Source: Dimorphilus gyrociliatus
Taxonomy: Eukaryota > Annelida > Polychaeta > Dinophilidae
Assembly: GCA_904063045.1 (NCBI GenBank)
Contig: CAJFCJ010000133.1
Coordinates: 17,208 to 48,654, forward strand
Direction of reading: 5' to 3'
DNA length: 31,447 nucleotides
Made by a program: the position numbers and the translations under genes. Position 1 is the stretch's first letter. Every line of letters starts with the position of its first letter. Of this stretch, positions 19,446 to 29,735 are shown one piece after another. The notes below the pieces were generated by a model, which ran no database searches, was not told the DNA's origin, and saw nothing but the letters and a program-made list of their open reading frames with translations.

Positions 19446-20299
19446 ACATTAAAACTAACCCTAAACCTAACCCTGCCAACAACTAACTTCACCCATCAAT
19501 GTAAACTTTTAAGCTCCATAAAGCGGAAACCACTAGGCCAATTTGGCTCAAATTCCATACAGTGGTTCAACTCGTTGATATTTGTAAAAGATTTCAAGTT
19601 AATCAGAGATAATTGAATTTTTCTATATTTAGATTGTCAGCAATCTAAGCCTCTGGATTGGCAAACCCTAACCTCATGACCTAAACCTTCAATTAGGAGC
19701 CATCTATGTTTGCTATACATCTTGATTAGCTCAATTATGGTTAATTGGCTGGTGAGTTCTCTTCTTCCTTTCCCATAGTATACATTTAATGCCATTTTCC
19801 TTATGTAGAATCAATCACTGTTCTTTCTCTGTTGAGTACTGTTAGATAGATGACATTTACTTTCATAATGAAAGTAAAACAGGAAGTTTAAAAGTTGTTG
19901 TTTGTACTTTGTTGTATTGTAATTGTAAGAATTTCTGCTTCTTCAGAACAGTATTTGTCCTTTCTAATTATTTATCAACTTACCAAAGTACTCAAACAAA
20001 TAGAAAATGAGTTTCTAGTTCTAAACAAACAAGTTTAAACAACAGGCTGACATGTTGAAGATGATGTGCCACTTTACTTCCCATGACATTAGGAGTTGTT
20101 TTAAACTTCCTTTATATCTAAAAATCTAAGTGTACAATATGCATTTATCTCTAAGTGAAAATTGTTTAGTCAGACTGAAGATAAAAACGATTTTGTTTTA
20201 ATAACTTTATTTCTTTTTTCAAGAAAGAATATAGCTAGATATTTTTTATTGGACTGATTGTTTTTTAGCTTTCATGTTTAAATCAACATCTTTGTGGAA
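19446..20299. other. Intergenic region with short telomere-like repeats
   Basis: Just beyond the visible end of the right arm, 19455-19473 reads ctaaccctaaacctaaccc, about three degenerate CCCTAA units. A second trace, aaaccctaacct, is near 19663. The rest is AT-rich without a gene. The region ends in the upstream sequence of the gene at 20300. Confidence 0.5.
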
Positions 20300-21344
20300 A
20301 TGATGATGAGAATAATTATACTTTTTATCTTAGCTTTTGGTAAATATTAGATTTGTTTCTTTTCCAATTTATTTTTGTTATAAATTATTTTTTTTTCTAG
20401 ATTATAGTATGGGAAATTACTGTTTAAATCAACCGGAAAGGATTCATATTCACCAATTTTGTCATTCTTATACGGAATGTATTGGTGAAAGTGAAGTTGT
20501 TCACTACTGTATTCCCCCAAGAGTTTATAATCATATTGAAAAAAGATGCGACTAGTATGTTTTAAAATGATTCATTATTGCCTTGATGTTTTTTTGGTTT
20601 ATTAAAGTTTGAACCTAACCCATTGTTCTTTTTTGTTAGTTCTATATATACTCCAGTACCTTGCGGACTTGTGAATGATTGTTCCTTTTTACCAGATGGA
20701 AGATATCCAATTGTTGGTGAAGGACATATGTGCAATTGTTTCTTCATTTGTAAAGGTGGTTTTCATGTGAACTACCAATGCTGTTCAAGTGGTTTGTATG
20801 AGAGGAAGAGAGAGAGAGAGGAGTTAATACTCAATAAATGTTTTCCTTCTAAAACAGGAAACGTTTGGAATGTATACTCTGAAAACTGTGTTTTAATTTC
20901 TGATACTCCTCCACCTTGTGGAACAAAGGATAATTATAAAACATCAACAACAAACCCAACATCAACAACAGAACCAACAACAACAAGAGAACCAACATCA
21001 ACACCAAATAAGCCTAACCCAATTAAAAGGAGTAACTCAAATGGTCGGTAAAAACAATCAATCAATCAATCTATGCATTTTCTTATCTTTGCAGTAGCCA
21101 AGATTGTTGCTCCAATAGTATGCTTGCTAGTTCTTCTTATTGCAATAGTTGTTTTTGCCATCTTCATCCAAAAAAGGTAAAGGGAGGAATTGTTTCATAA
21201 AATTTTCAATAAATATTTATATTGTCACGTGACAGGAGATTGCAGAATTTGGATAAGACTATCAGCAATATACAACAGAGAGATGTTAATGTTGATATTG
21301 AGACAAGCAGTCATTATTACAGTTCCATTTACTCGATCTCTTAG
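20300..21344 (+). CDS. Type I membrane protein with two peritrophin-like Cys domains
   Basis: Six exons: 20300-20339, 20401-20554, 20640-20791, 20858-21043, 21095-21176 and 21236-21344. GT-AG introns are 51-85 nt and the joined frame has 240 residues. Exon 1 encodes a signal peptide (MMMRIIILFILAF). Exon 2 is a chitin-binding type-2-like domain (YCLNQPERIHIHQFC, YTECIGE, HYCIPPRVYN, CDY). Exons 3-4 hold a second Cys-rich domain (PCGLVNDCSF, CNCFFICKGG, YQCCSSG, VWNVYSENC, PPPCGT). A Thr/Pro/Ser stalk with repeated TST and EPT follows. Exon 5 is a transmembrane helix (VCLLVLLIAIVVFAIFI). Exon 6 is a cytosolic tail ending HYYSSIYSIS, with YSSI fitting a Yxx-hydrophobic sorting or signalling motif. 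By inference it binds chitin or a similar glycan at the cell surface. The donor after exon 4 (GTCGGT) is weak but is the only one keeping frame. Confidence 0.85.
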
Positions 21345-21503
21345 TTGACCAACACACCGAGACATTTTTTGCATATCTTATTTTGTCAAAAGATAATATA
21401 TAACCATCATCATTAGTTATATCTAAAAATAAATTTGAAATTATCAGTCATAAGTAGCCGTATCTTACTCTTGTGAATATGTTTTCTCATTTATAGTTTG
21501 GAG

Positions 21504-22313
21504 ATGAATGTGAAAGCTTTAATTATAAATCTTTCATTACTTATAGGTAAGACAAATGATAATGATGATTCTAGTAATGATGATTGATACATTTTAATTT
21601 GTTTGTCAAATGATGTAATGTCATAATTATATTCTTAGTTTGTACAACTGCAAATGAATGTTGTAATAAACGCAACCGAGTTCATGTTTATCGATCTTGC
21701 AAAACATATGTTGAATGCTCAGGTAGGAGTGAAATTCATATGAAATGCCCTGAATATCAAGTCTATGATCATGTGTCAAAGAAATGTCAGAAGTAAGTGT
21801 TCATTTGCCTTTTACTCCAACCTTAACCCTTAAACTACCTTTTTCATCTATACTTTTAGATTGATAACTGCATCGACACCTTGTGGAATGAATAGTGATT
21901 GTCGTAATCTAACTGATGGAAACTATCCTACTTTAAGCATGAATTGTGAATGTTTTTTTATTTGTGACAATTCAGTGCATGTTGGAAATAGATGCTGTCC
22001 AAAAGGTTATTATTAGTCTATTAATAGGGGTCAAAGGTTATATACTGATAATTTATTCTACTTATTATAGGATTTGTTTGGGATGTCTACAATGAAGTCT
22101 GTAATTCAATTGAACGAACACCGCCACCTTGTGGAAGTAAAGTATATCCCACACCACGTCAGTTCATTACAAAAATAATACAAAGGTTAAAGCCCTAAAA
22201 AAAATTTTGTTTTTCTTATAGCTCCTCCTGCTGCTGTTGCTGGTTCTTCACCTTTTACTTTCTATCATTCACTGATACTGTTTAATCAAATCATGTATTA
22301 TTGGTTTGCTTAA
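21504..22313 (+). CDS. Peritrophin-like protein with a probable GPI-anchor tail, paralogue of the upstream gene
   Basis: Five exons: 21504-21546, 21639-21792, 21860-22005, 22071-22136 and 22222-22313, giving 166 residues. Exon 2 has exactly the same length (154 nt) and phases as exon 2 of the upstream gene, so the two are tandem duplicates. Exon 1 is a signal peptide (MNVKALIINLSLLI). Domain 1 includes ECCNKRNRVHVYRSC, YVECSGRSE and MKCPEYQVYDH. Domain 2 includes TPCGMNSDCRN, CECFFICDN, NRCCPKGFVWDVYNEVC and TPPPCGT. Using the donor at 22137 (gtaaag) the last exon reads PPAAVAGSSPF, then a hydrophobic run (FYHSLILFNQIMYYWFA) to the stop. That is a small-residue site before a hydrophobic end, as in GPI-anchored proteins. 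If that intron is retained, the frame instead runs about 19 codons to a stop near 22196. There is no cytosolic tail, in contrast to its neighbour. Confidence 0.8.
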
Positions 22314-22825
22314 AGAGAATTTTTAACATTCATTTTTAAATTGAAACTTATATTGTCTTTTGAATAAATGATTAAAATCTAAAATCAAATGAAAAAATCT
22401 TAGTTTGTTAAAAAAGAGACTTTAATCCTCTTAGACAATTTATACAAACAACAATGTTTACGATTTATTATGCAAATTGTAGAATATTTTTAAATAGCCT
22501 AACAATATCACTTCCCTGCCAAAAAATTTTTACATATAGGCTTATATTTCAAGATATCAAAATGAATCAGTTATGATAAACAGCTTTTGGAGAAAGACAG
22601 ACAGAAAAATTAATGTTTTAATTGAAAGGAAGAAAATAGAGAATGTAAATAGGTTGAGAATAATTAATACTTTTACCCTAACCACAATCATAACAAACAT
22701 TCTTTCCACTTTTTACTTCCTATTTGTTTGTATACTACTCTTCTTACCATTTCAATATAGTTGCTCGCAAAATATCTTTTGTGAGGAAATACACCTGGTA
22801 ATGGTAATGCGTAGTTGATTGGCTA
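22314..22825. other. Gene-free AT-rich stretch
   Basis: This lies downstream of the second peritrophin-like gene. An open frame at 22573-22818 contains a hydrophobic run but has no family resemblance, and its 3' end runs into Tc1-type sequence. I do not support it as a gene. Confidence 0.45.
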
Positions 22826-22880
22826 GCAAGGAGATCTGACCTCAGCCCAATTGAAAATCTGTGGCATCTGAAGAAAAATT
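22826..22880 (+). mobile_element. Tc1-like transposase relic
   Basis: The plus strand reads RSDLSPIENLWHLKKN. This is the conserved third-acid motif region of Tc1 transposases (typically DLNPIENLW). Only a few tens of codons remain before stops. Confidence 0.65.
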
Positions 22881-23020
22881 GAAGGAAAATTAAACTAAAA
22901 TTAAAAGCAACAATATATGCTAGATACGTTATCTAATAGTTGTCACTAAAAACTTTCTCAACTTATAAGCCCTAGTTCAAGAGTTATTAAGACTTTAGTA
23001 CACTAGCACAGTATGGATGA

Positions 23021-23251
23021 TTGTATAAATATACCACCTACAAACTAGCTAATATCTTGAAAAAAACTGGATGGGTAATGCTGCCTCATCCAGCCTACAG
23101 AGCAGACTATTATCTTTTCTGGAGATTAAAGGACTATCTTCGTGGACAAGTATTTGAAAATGATAATGAATTAAAAACAGCAGTAAGGGCATTTTTTAGT
23201 CTACAGAAATTAAATGAGGCAAAATATCAGATTTTATTATGTTCACCTTAG
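23021..23251 (+). pseudogene. Mariner-like transposase C-terminal relic
   Basis: A 76-codon frame includes GWVMLPHPAYRADYYLFWRL, matching the mariner block usually read as LPHPxYSPDLAPxDYHLF with an internal loss. It continues with LRGQVFENDNELKTAVRAFF, as in mariner C termini. The N terminus, the first two catalytic acids and both inverted repeats are not visible. It is a dead fragment. Confidence 0.75.
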
Positions 23252-23631
23252 AATGAATTTTTTTAGTAGGCCAAAACATTGGATGTATAAATTAGATTTT
23301 TGATTACTTTCTATTCAATCAAAGCCTAAACTCTTCATATCTGATTAGTGGTCATTTTTAGTGATTAAGAGAATGTTCATAGATATAAATTGAGGCCAGG
23401 ACATTTGGGCCTAGGACATTTCGGCCCACTTTTTGGACATTTCGGCCCAGGACATTTTGGCCCACTTTAGGACATTTTGGCCCATTTTAGAGCATTAATA
23501 TTCAAGAATATAACTTTCCATTTTATGATGGATTATGTTTATTTTTTCAATAAGAAAGGAAACAATTTCAAAACAGTAAAAGAATGATATAACATACAAT
23601 AACAAAAATGCAGAGTAAGAAATGTTAACTT

Positions 23632-25643
23632 TTAAAAAATATTTAAATATACAAGTCCATCCAATAATTCATCCAAACTCAGTTCTCTTTCTTCAAATTT
23701 ACTCCACAACTGAAATAGTTTGAATTGTAAATCTTGATACTTCTTCTTTTGTATCTTTCTTAACTTTTTCTCAGACAATAACTTTTCAAAGATCTCTACT
23801 AACTCAGCTTCTCTTCTTAATTCTTTTATGAGGGAATACAAGTTCTCATCCATGTTCAAGTTTTTGTTAAGCCTGGAATGCCATGCCTCAACATGATTGT
23901 TTGTTCTCACAGCCAATTGATAGACAGACCAGAATTTAGGAGGCCAAATGCTGCTTTTAATAAATGTTTCTTCAATATAATCAAGCAAATCTGAAAAGAA
24001 TTTCTTTTCACAAAGTTCTTCTTTTATTTGAAAAAACTTTTGTTCAATAAATTTTGCTGGAAGATAGGCCAAACACATCAATTTTTGTAACATTTTCCCT
24101 TTATATTCATTTTCTTTATAATCATTAATGTATCCAAGTTTCTAACAAAAAATTTTCTATGAATATTTAATTGTTTGCAGTATTGTTTAATCTACCTGAA
24201 TGTTTCTCAAAATTGCTTGCTTGAAATGAAAAGAGCATCCTTGAAGGTCAGAATTAGGAAACTGGTCTTTAAGTGCCATCCATATAGCCTTTTCAAAATC
24301 AAGAACACATTTCCTGGGTGTTTTATCATTCAGTAATTTTCTTATCTCCTGTGTTCATTTATAAGGAGTTAAATTAAAAGTGAATATCATATTGAAAAAT
24401 TTCAAACCTGAAGAACAGCAATATAGCAGTTTTTCTTTTTGCTACTCATCAGAACATAAATCAATGGAACCTGCTGATATTCATCATGTTTTTTCAAGAA
24501 TCCATGAATTGAAAAGAGTTGATAAAATGGATCTCTAACAACTTTAAAAGTTGCATCAATGAACCAAATTTTACAACATTCAAGTAATTCTATTTGATGA
24601 TTTGTACCAAATATAATACATTGATTTTTCTTTTCTTTTATATCTTTCAATAAGAAATCCATTGGAATTTCATCTAGATTTATTTCAAAGTGTAAATATC
24701 TAGGATGCTTTGGTCTTCTATTCTCTTTATATCTGGAAGCTTTTCTTCTTAGTGATTCTAATTCTGGTAAGTCTTCAATATTATCTTTAAATTTAAGAAT
24801 AATATCTTCTGCTATTCTTTTACCAGTTTTGTCATTGTCACAATTTGCCATTTCTTTCAAATCCATTCTTGATTGAAGAACATTTTCCAGATTTTTATAC
24901 AACTTATGAAGATGGTTTCCATTTTTTACAATGAAATTTGATCCTTTTTGTATTATGTATGCAGGACAAGGATTTTTAGCATATCTTTGAGTACATCTCC
25001 AGGTAATTGAACTCTCAGTTTTTCTTTTCATGGAATATGAACAATTTTTGTGTAGAAGTAAGTCTTTACCTTTGGTACTTCCACCAACAACAATTTTGAA
25101 TTCATCTCTTTCAGTTTCCATAATGTTACACTGCTCATCCATCTCAAATGAAGTTTCATCACTGATGTCAACTTTCATATCTCTCATATCTTGCCTATTA
25201 TCAGGAAGATTCACCTCTTTTTCAATATTTGATGATTCAGTTGAATTAAAGTCAAAAGAGAGTCTCAGCTGTCAAAAATAATTTAGAGTGAGATATTAAT
25301 ATTTTTTAAGCATTGAAATTACCTGATTTGTGTTGCTTTCACTTGCATAATCCATTGAAGATTCCATATCAATATCACTTTCTTGAAGAATTTCACTCTG
25401 ATGATAATTATCTATTTTCTTCAATTTAATAAATAATTGTCTTCTCCTGACATCATGACAATCAGAGCAATAATCTGTATCTTAATATATAAATGATATA
25501 GCATTAAACATTGGAAAGTTTAATAGAATACACTTACTTTTTGAACATTTTGCATGATAAAAATGTCTGCACAACTTGCATCTGAATTTTCTTTGAGTCC
25601 AGTGGAACCTCAATCCACACTTCCAACAATTTTTCAAATTCAT
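23632..25643 (-). CDS. MULE transposase with zinc finger and FLYWCH domain, five exons
   Basis: Exons on the minus strand are 25538-25643, 25323-25480, 24408-25268, 24196-24348 and 23632-24141. The four GT-AG introns are 54-59 nt, and the joined frame of 595 residues has no stop. Exon 1 starts with ATG and carries a zinc-binding motif C6-x2-C9-x12-C22-x2-C25-x4-H30-x2-C33. Exon 2 has another Cys/His cluster (DYCSDCHD) and acidic sequence. Exon 3 has a FLYWCH-type DNA-binding region (KDLLLHKNCSY, WRCTQRYAKNPCPAYI, NGNHLHKL) and the first catalytic Asp (WFIDATFKV). Exon 4 supplies the second Asp (VLDFEKA) and the GCSFHFKQA signature. Exon 5 has AVRTNNHVEAWHSRL with the likely catalytic Glu. The enzyme would cut and paste elements bearing its terminal repeats. 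It may also have mobilised the shorter MULEs here, although their terminal units differ. Confidence 0.9.
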
Positions 25644-25797
25644 GCTGTGGTTTCTATCAAAACTAGGATAAAATGCAAGAAAACAAATATACCCTCTACT
25701 TTTTTCACAACAGGAAAAGGAAATTGCAAAAAATAGTAAAATATACTTTTGAAAAAAGAAAACTGGTAATATGAAAATGTTTCAAATTTTTTGAATC

Positions 25798-25799
<2 letters not shown>

Positions 25800-25835
<36 letters not shown>
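25800..25835. repeat. (TA)n microsatellite inside the MULE
   Basis: A run of about 36 bases of pure TA lies between the transposase start codon and the right terminal repeat. Confidence 0.97.
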
Positions 25836-25838
<3 letters not shown>

Positions 25839-25974
25839 GAACTGCAATTGAAAATTACATGTTTTTTCTTGTTATTTTTCTAACATGGGGTGAAATATTT
25901 TGGGCGGAAATGTCCCAAAGTGGGCCGAAATGTCCAATGTCCTGGGCCGAAATGTCACTGCACCTGGGTTTTGC

Positions 25975-26780
25975 CAGTGCTTCCAACTGGAATTTGATTT
26001 AAACATGTCTGAATTTCCAAATTCTTTCTTTCTACCATTCCATTACTTTGGCTATGGAATGCTGTTGTTTTAATTTTTCGTATTCCATTGATGTCACCAT
26101 TTCTGTAAAGATTTCCCAAGAAAATTCCTTCCTTGATCTGTGAGAATTTCTTCTGGGATACCAAATATTGGGAAATAGTTGAAAAACAAATGTTTAGAAA
26201 TCTCCTCAGCTGTTTGAGTTTTTAGAGGGAATATGTTGTTAAATCTGGACATGTGGTCTATAATGACAAGTATATACTTGTAAGAATCATGTCCAGTCAG
26301 AGGTCCCATTATGTCCATAGCAATTCTTTGCATTGGAAGTGTTGGATGGGGTGTTTCCACCAGTAGATGTTTGTTTCCAGGTGCTCTCAATTGTTCACAG
26401 AATTCACAATTTCTAATATGTTCTTTGATTGTTTTCTTCAGTTGTGGATGCCAAAAGGCTTGTTCCAATGTATGGATTGTTATGTCAACACCATAGTGTT
26501 CAAATAATTGATGTTGATGAATTTGTCCCAGTAGGCTTGTTAAAGTTGCCAATGGGATTACAAGTAGTGGTTGGCAACCATTCAAATACCATACCAGATC
26601 CTCTTTGACAAACATATGTTCAATAAAATTCTTATAATCCTTGACTGTTTCAACATCAATGTCTTCTCCTTCCAATTTATCTACAACTTTCATTAGTGTA
26701 TCATCCATTATTTGTTCTGTGTAGAAATTTATCTCAACTGCTTTATTTTTCAATTTCATGACCTGTATTTGTTTTCATCT
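25975..26780 (-). pseudogene. Gypsy integrase, 3' copy, frameshifted
   Basis: The frame shows the zinc-binding HHCC region (HQHQLFEHYGVDITIHTLEQ, then CEFCEQL) and the catalytic core beginning AMDIMGPLTGHDSYKYILV. The first Asp is in MDIMGPL and the second in LTDQGRNF. A frameshift near 26130 moves the rest (TTAFHSQSNGMVERKN, with the catalytic Glu) to another frame. The end changes to unrelated residues just before the MULE boundary, so the C-terminal domain is missing. Confidence 0.85.
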
Positions 26781-27290
26781 ACTTGTAAGAATCATGTCCA
26801 GTCAGAGGTCCATTATGTCCATAGCTATTCTTTGCATTGGTAAAGTTGGGTGAGGTGTTTCAACCAACAGATGTTTGTTGCCTGGTGCTCTTAATTGCTC
26901 ACAAAATTCACAACTCTTTATGTGATCTTTAATTGTTTTCTTTAGCTTGGGGTGCCAGAAAGCTTGCTCCAAAGTGTGAATTGTTATGTCTACACCATAG
27001 TGCTCAAATAGTTGATGTTGATGAATTTGTCCAAGTAAGTTGGTTAGAGTTGATAGTGGAATTACAAGTAGTGGTTGACAGCCATTTAGATACCATACAA
27101 GATCTTCTTTTACAAACATAGATTCAATAAAGTTTCCATATTCATTCAAAGACCCATTATCAATGTTTTCTCCTTCCAATTTGTCTACAACTTTCATTAG
27201 TGGAGTATCTAATACTTGCTCTCTATAGAAGTTTATTTCAACTGGTGTGATTTTTAGTTTCATAATCTGGGCTTGGATTTCAGTTATGTC
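26781..27290 (-). pseudogene. Gypsy integrase N-terminal half, 5' copy of a tandem duplication
   Basis: This repeats 26276-26780 with roughly 10-15% difference. It begins at the same base context (acttgtaagaatcatgtcc) and ends upstream of LKITPVEINFYREQ. It contains the HHCC zinc region but stops at AMDIM, before the catalytic core. The level of divergence suggests that two related elements were fused, for example by template switching, rather than a recent local duplication. Confidence 0.8.
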
Positions 27291-27493
27291 TTCATCATAA
27301 TCATTGTCTAGATTGTCATCTAAACAATCACTAATTCTTCTAAGTCCTCTGTATCAATATAAAAGCATTTAAGCATATCCTTTCTTTCTGCTAATTGGGG
27401 AACTGTATTGCCATTTTGTTTTTCTTCATTTAATCTTTCCTTAAGTAAATTACGAAAATCAATTACTTCATCAGTTTCACCAATTCTTGATAT
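27291..27493 (-). pseudogene. Gypsy connection region between RNase H and integrase
   Basis: After an in-frame TAG at the end of RNase H (GRTNRAD then stop), the frame continues ISRIGETDEVIDFRNLLKER and on into an acidic spacer. This is the tether expected between RNase H and integrase. A frame change near 27320 separates it from the integrase copy. Confidence 0.6.
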
Positions 27494-28974
27494 CTAGTCT
27501 GCTCTATTAGTTCTTCCTGGTATGTATATTATTTCAAAATCCATATCCATAAGTGCCATCACCCATTTAACAGTACTTGTATTCAGTTTGTTTTGTACAA
27601 ATGTTTGTACCAAATTTTGGTGATCAGTGTAGAGAAAAAATTTCTTATACTGTAGATAATGGGAGAATTTTTGTACTGCCAATATACTGCAAAAGCCTCT
27701 TTTTGATAAGCTGCATATCTTAGTTGTGTATTGATTAGGAGCTTGGAAGCAAAAGATTGGTTTTCTTATTTTCTTTCCATCTTCTTCCCATTCTTGTTCT
27801 AGAACTGCACCAACTGCATAATTAGAAGCATCTGTTGTTAAATAGAATGATTTAGTAAAGTCTGGCAGTTGAAGGATTGGGGGCTCTGTCATTGCATTCC
27901 TTAGTGTTTCATAAGCTTCCTCTGCTTTTTTTGTCCATTTCAGTTTTTCTGTCTTTTGGTGTACTTTTAATAATTCTCTCAAAGGTTTTGTGATTTTTGC
28001 AAAATCTTTAACAAATCTTCTATAATAACCACAAAATGCCACAAAACTCAACAGAGTATTTGCAAACATAGGTAATTTGGCATCTTTTATTTTCTGAATC
28101 TTTTCAGGATCAGTTTCAATACCATTCTGTGTAATTCTATGACCAAGGAATTGAACTGATTCTTGTAAGAATGCACATTTGCTCAGTTTAATTCTAAAGT
28201 CTTTTTCCTTGATTCTTTCCATAAGTTTCTGTAGAGCTACAAAGTGTTCTTCCAATGTTTTGGTAAAAACTATAATATCATCCATATAATTAATGCAGAA
28301 GTTTTCCAATCCATTAATAACAAAATTTGCCATGATATAGCTGAAGTGTGAAGGTGCATTTGCCAAACCAAATGGCATGCGGTTGAATTCAAATAAACCA
28401 AATGGCGTAATAAAAGCAGTTTTCTCCTTATCTTCTTCTTTGATTGGAATATGATGAAATTCACTTGTTAAATCCAATATAGAAAAATATTTGTGGCCTC
28501 CTCCAAGCTTATCAAATAAATCTTCTGATGTGGGATTGGATAAAATTCTTTTTCGATTGCTTGTTAAGTTTTCTGTAATCCACACACTTCTTAATGTTCC
28601 TTCTTTCTTTTTCACAAAAACAATGGGTGAAGCCCATTGGCTTTTGCTTACTGTAATTAGACCATTTTCCAATAATCCATTTAATTGATCCTGCATTCCT
28701 GCTGTTTGTTGGGTGGCAATCTGTATGGTCTTTGTTTGAAAGGCTTTATATCTTCCAATAATTCAATTGCCATTAGTGGAACATCTGGTGAACCAATGTC
28801 ATTCTGATTTGTAGCAATAATATCTTCATAATTCTTTATCATTTCTTTTATTTCTTCTCTGTTCTTGTCAAGATTATTTTTGGACACATGTAAATAATTG
28901 TCAATTTCTAGTGTATTTGAATTAATATTGTGTACATTTTGATTAGACAAATGTTCAAATTCAATACTTTCCAA
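27494..28974 (-). pseudogene. Gypsy reverse transcriptase and RNase H
   Basis: The pre-RT region (IKPFKQRPYRLPPNKQQE) and RT region are in different frames, joined by a frameshift near 28690. RT motifs are SQWASPIVFVKKKEG, FGLFEFNRMPFGLANAP and the catalytic NYMDDIIVF, with YMDD instead of the YIDD or YVDD more common in gypsy. LGHRITQNGIETDPEKI and FCGYYRRFV follow. RNase H shows TDASNYAVGAVLEQE and LYTDHQNL. Between GTLR and EDLFDKL the expected motif VDYRKLN is in another frame. Two compensating indels thus rewrote about 25 residues while leaving the long frame open, and the enzyme is probably inactive. Confidence 0.9.
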
Positions 28975-29728
28975 CTATAATTCTTCTATTTCAGGAGTTA
29001 CTGGATTTTTCTTTTGTTCTTTTTCCACTTTGATAGTTATTCCATCTTCTAATTCAATGTATTGTGGTTTCATTTCCATTTCCATAGCTAAGTCTTCAGT
29101 TTCTTCTTCAGATGAATTTATGAGAATAACTGAGTCATTGTCAGACTTAGGTATATTTCCAGTCTCTTCATCAGATGAGTCTATAACCATTATGGAATCA
29201 TTGTCAGACTCAATTGTGTTACTGGTCTCTTCTTCAGATGAATCTATAACAATCATTGAATCATTATCAGGCTCAGTTATGTTATCAAGCTCTTCTTCAG
29301 ATGAGTCTATAACAATCATTGAACCATTATCAGAATTAGTTGAATCACTAATTTTATCTTCAGATGAGCTTGTACCATTGATTATATCCAAATCTGAGTC
29401 TGGACTGTGATCTGATTCAATACTTGTTTCTGTATCATAATTTTCAGAAGTACTGGAACTTCATCTGTGCCATAATTGCTATTTGAATCAAAACCATTGA
29501 ATCCCTCATAAACTATGCTTGAACCATGAGTGTTGCTTGTATCATAGCCAGTATCTGGATCAGTAACTTCCATTTCTGAGTCCACACTATCTGAAATTCA
29601 GATGGAGTATCAAAAACTTCAGATGGAGTGTCAGAATCTTCAAAATACTGTCCCATCATTCCAACAGTTACTTTTTTTACACTGCCTTGTTTTCCAAATT
29701 TTGTCTGGTGATTTTCTTTATATTGCAA
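28975..29728 (-). pseudogene. Gypsy serine-acidic linker between protease and RT
   Basis: This stretch is rich in Asp, Glu and Ser and changes frame at least twice (near 29385 and 29580). The 5' part has YFEDSDTPSEVFDTPSE and DTGYDTSNTHGS. The 3' part carries the four tandem SIM-like units at 29080-29331 and ends with EKEQKKNPVTPEIEEL before TAA. Such linkers are not a standard named gypsy domain. It may bind SUMO or chromatin proteins (inference). Confidence 0.65.
29080..29331 (-). repeat. Four 63-bp units encoding SUMO-interaction-like motifs
   Basis: Four in-frame 21-codon units follow each other with cores SMIVIDSSEEE, SMIVIDSSEEE, SIMVIDSSDEE and SVILINSSEEE. Each has a short hydrophobic stretch (consensus like V/I-x-V/I-V/I) followed by serines and acids. 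That is the established form of a phospho-regulated SUMO-interacting motif. The units differ by point changes, so they are not a fresh slippage product. Confidence 0.85.
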
Positions 29729-29735
29729 AAACTTT

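Larger units (their letters stand above)
23392..25964 (-). mobile_element. Potentially autonomous MULE with tandem-unit terminal repeats
   Basis: The element is about 2573 bp. The left end (from 23392) has five units of GGACATTTCGGCCC or close variants within about 100 bp. The right end (to about 25964) has three units in the opposite orientation. The interior is filled by one minus-strand transposase gene with complete exons. I found no matching target duplication: the left flank is mariner-containing host sequence while the right flank is gypsy integrase sequence. A rearrangement at one end is therefore likely. The outer edges are accurate only to a few bases. Confidence 0.85.

Noticed and set aside
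22573-22818. 81-codon frame with a hydrophobic stretch
   Set aside because: AT-rich chance frame with no Cys or domain pattern and with Tc1-like sequence starting at its end.
29030-29410. 126-codon plus-strand serine-rich frame
   Set aside because: It is the antisense of the acidic SIM-like repeat array. The minus-strand reading lies in order within the gypsy polyprotein.
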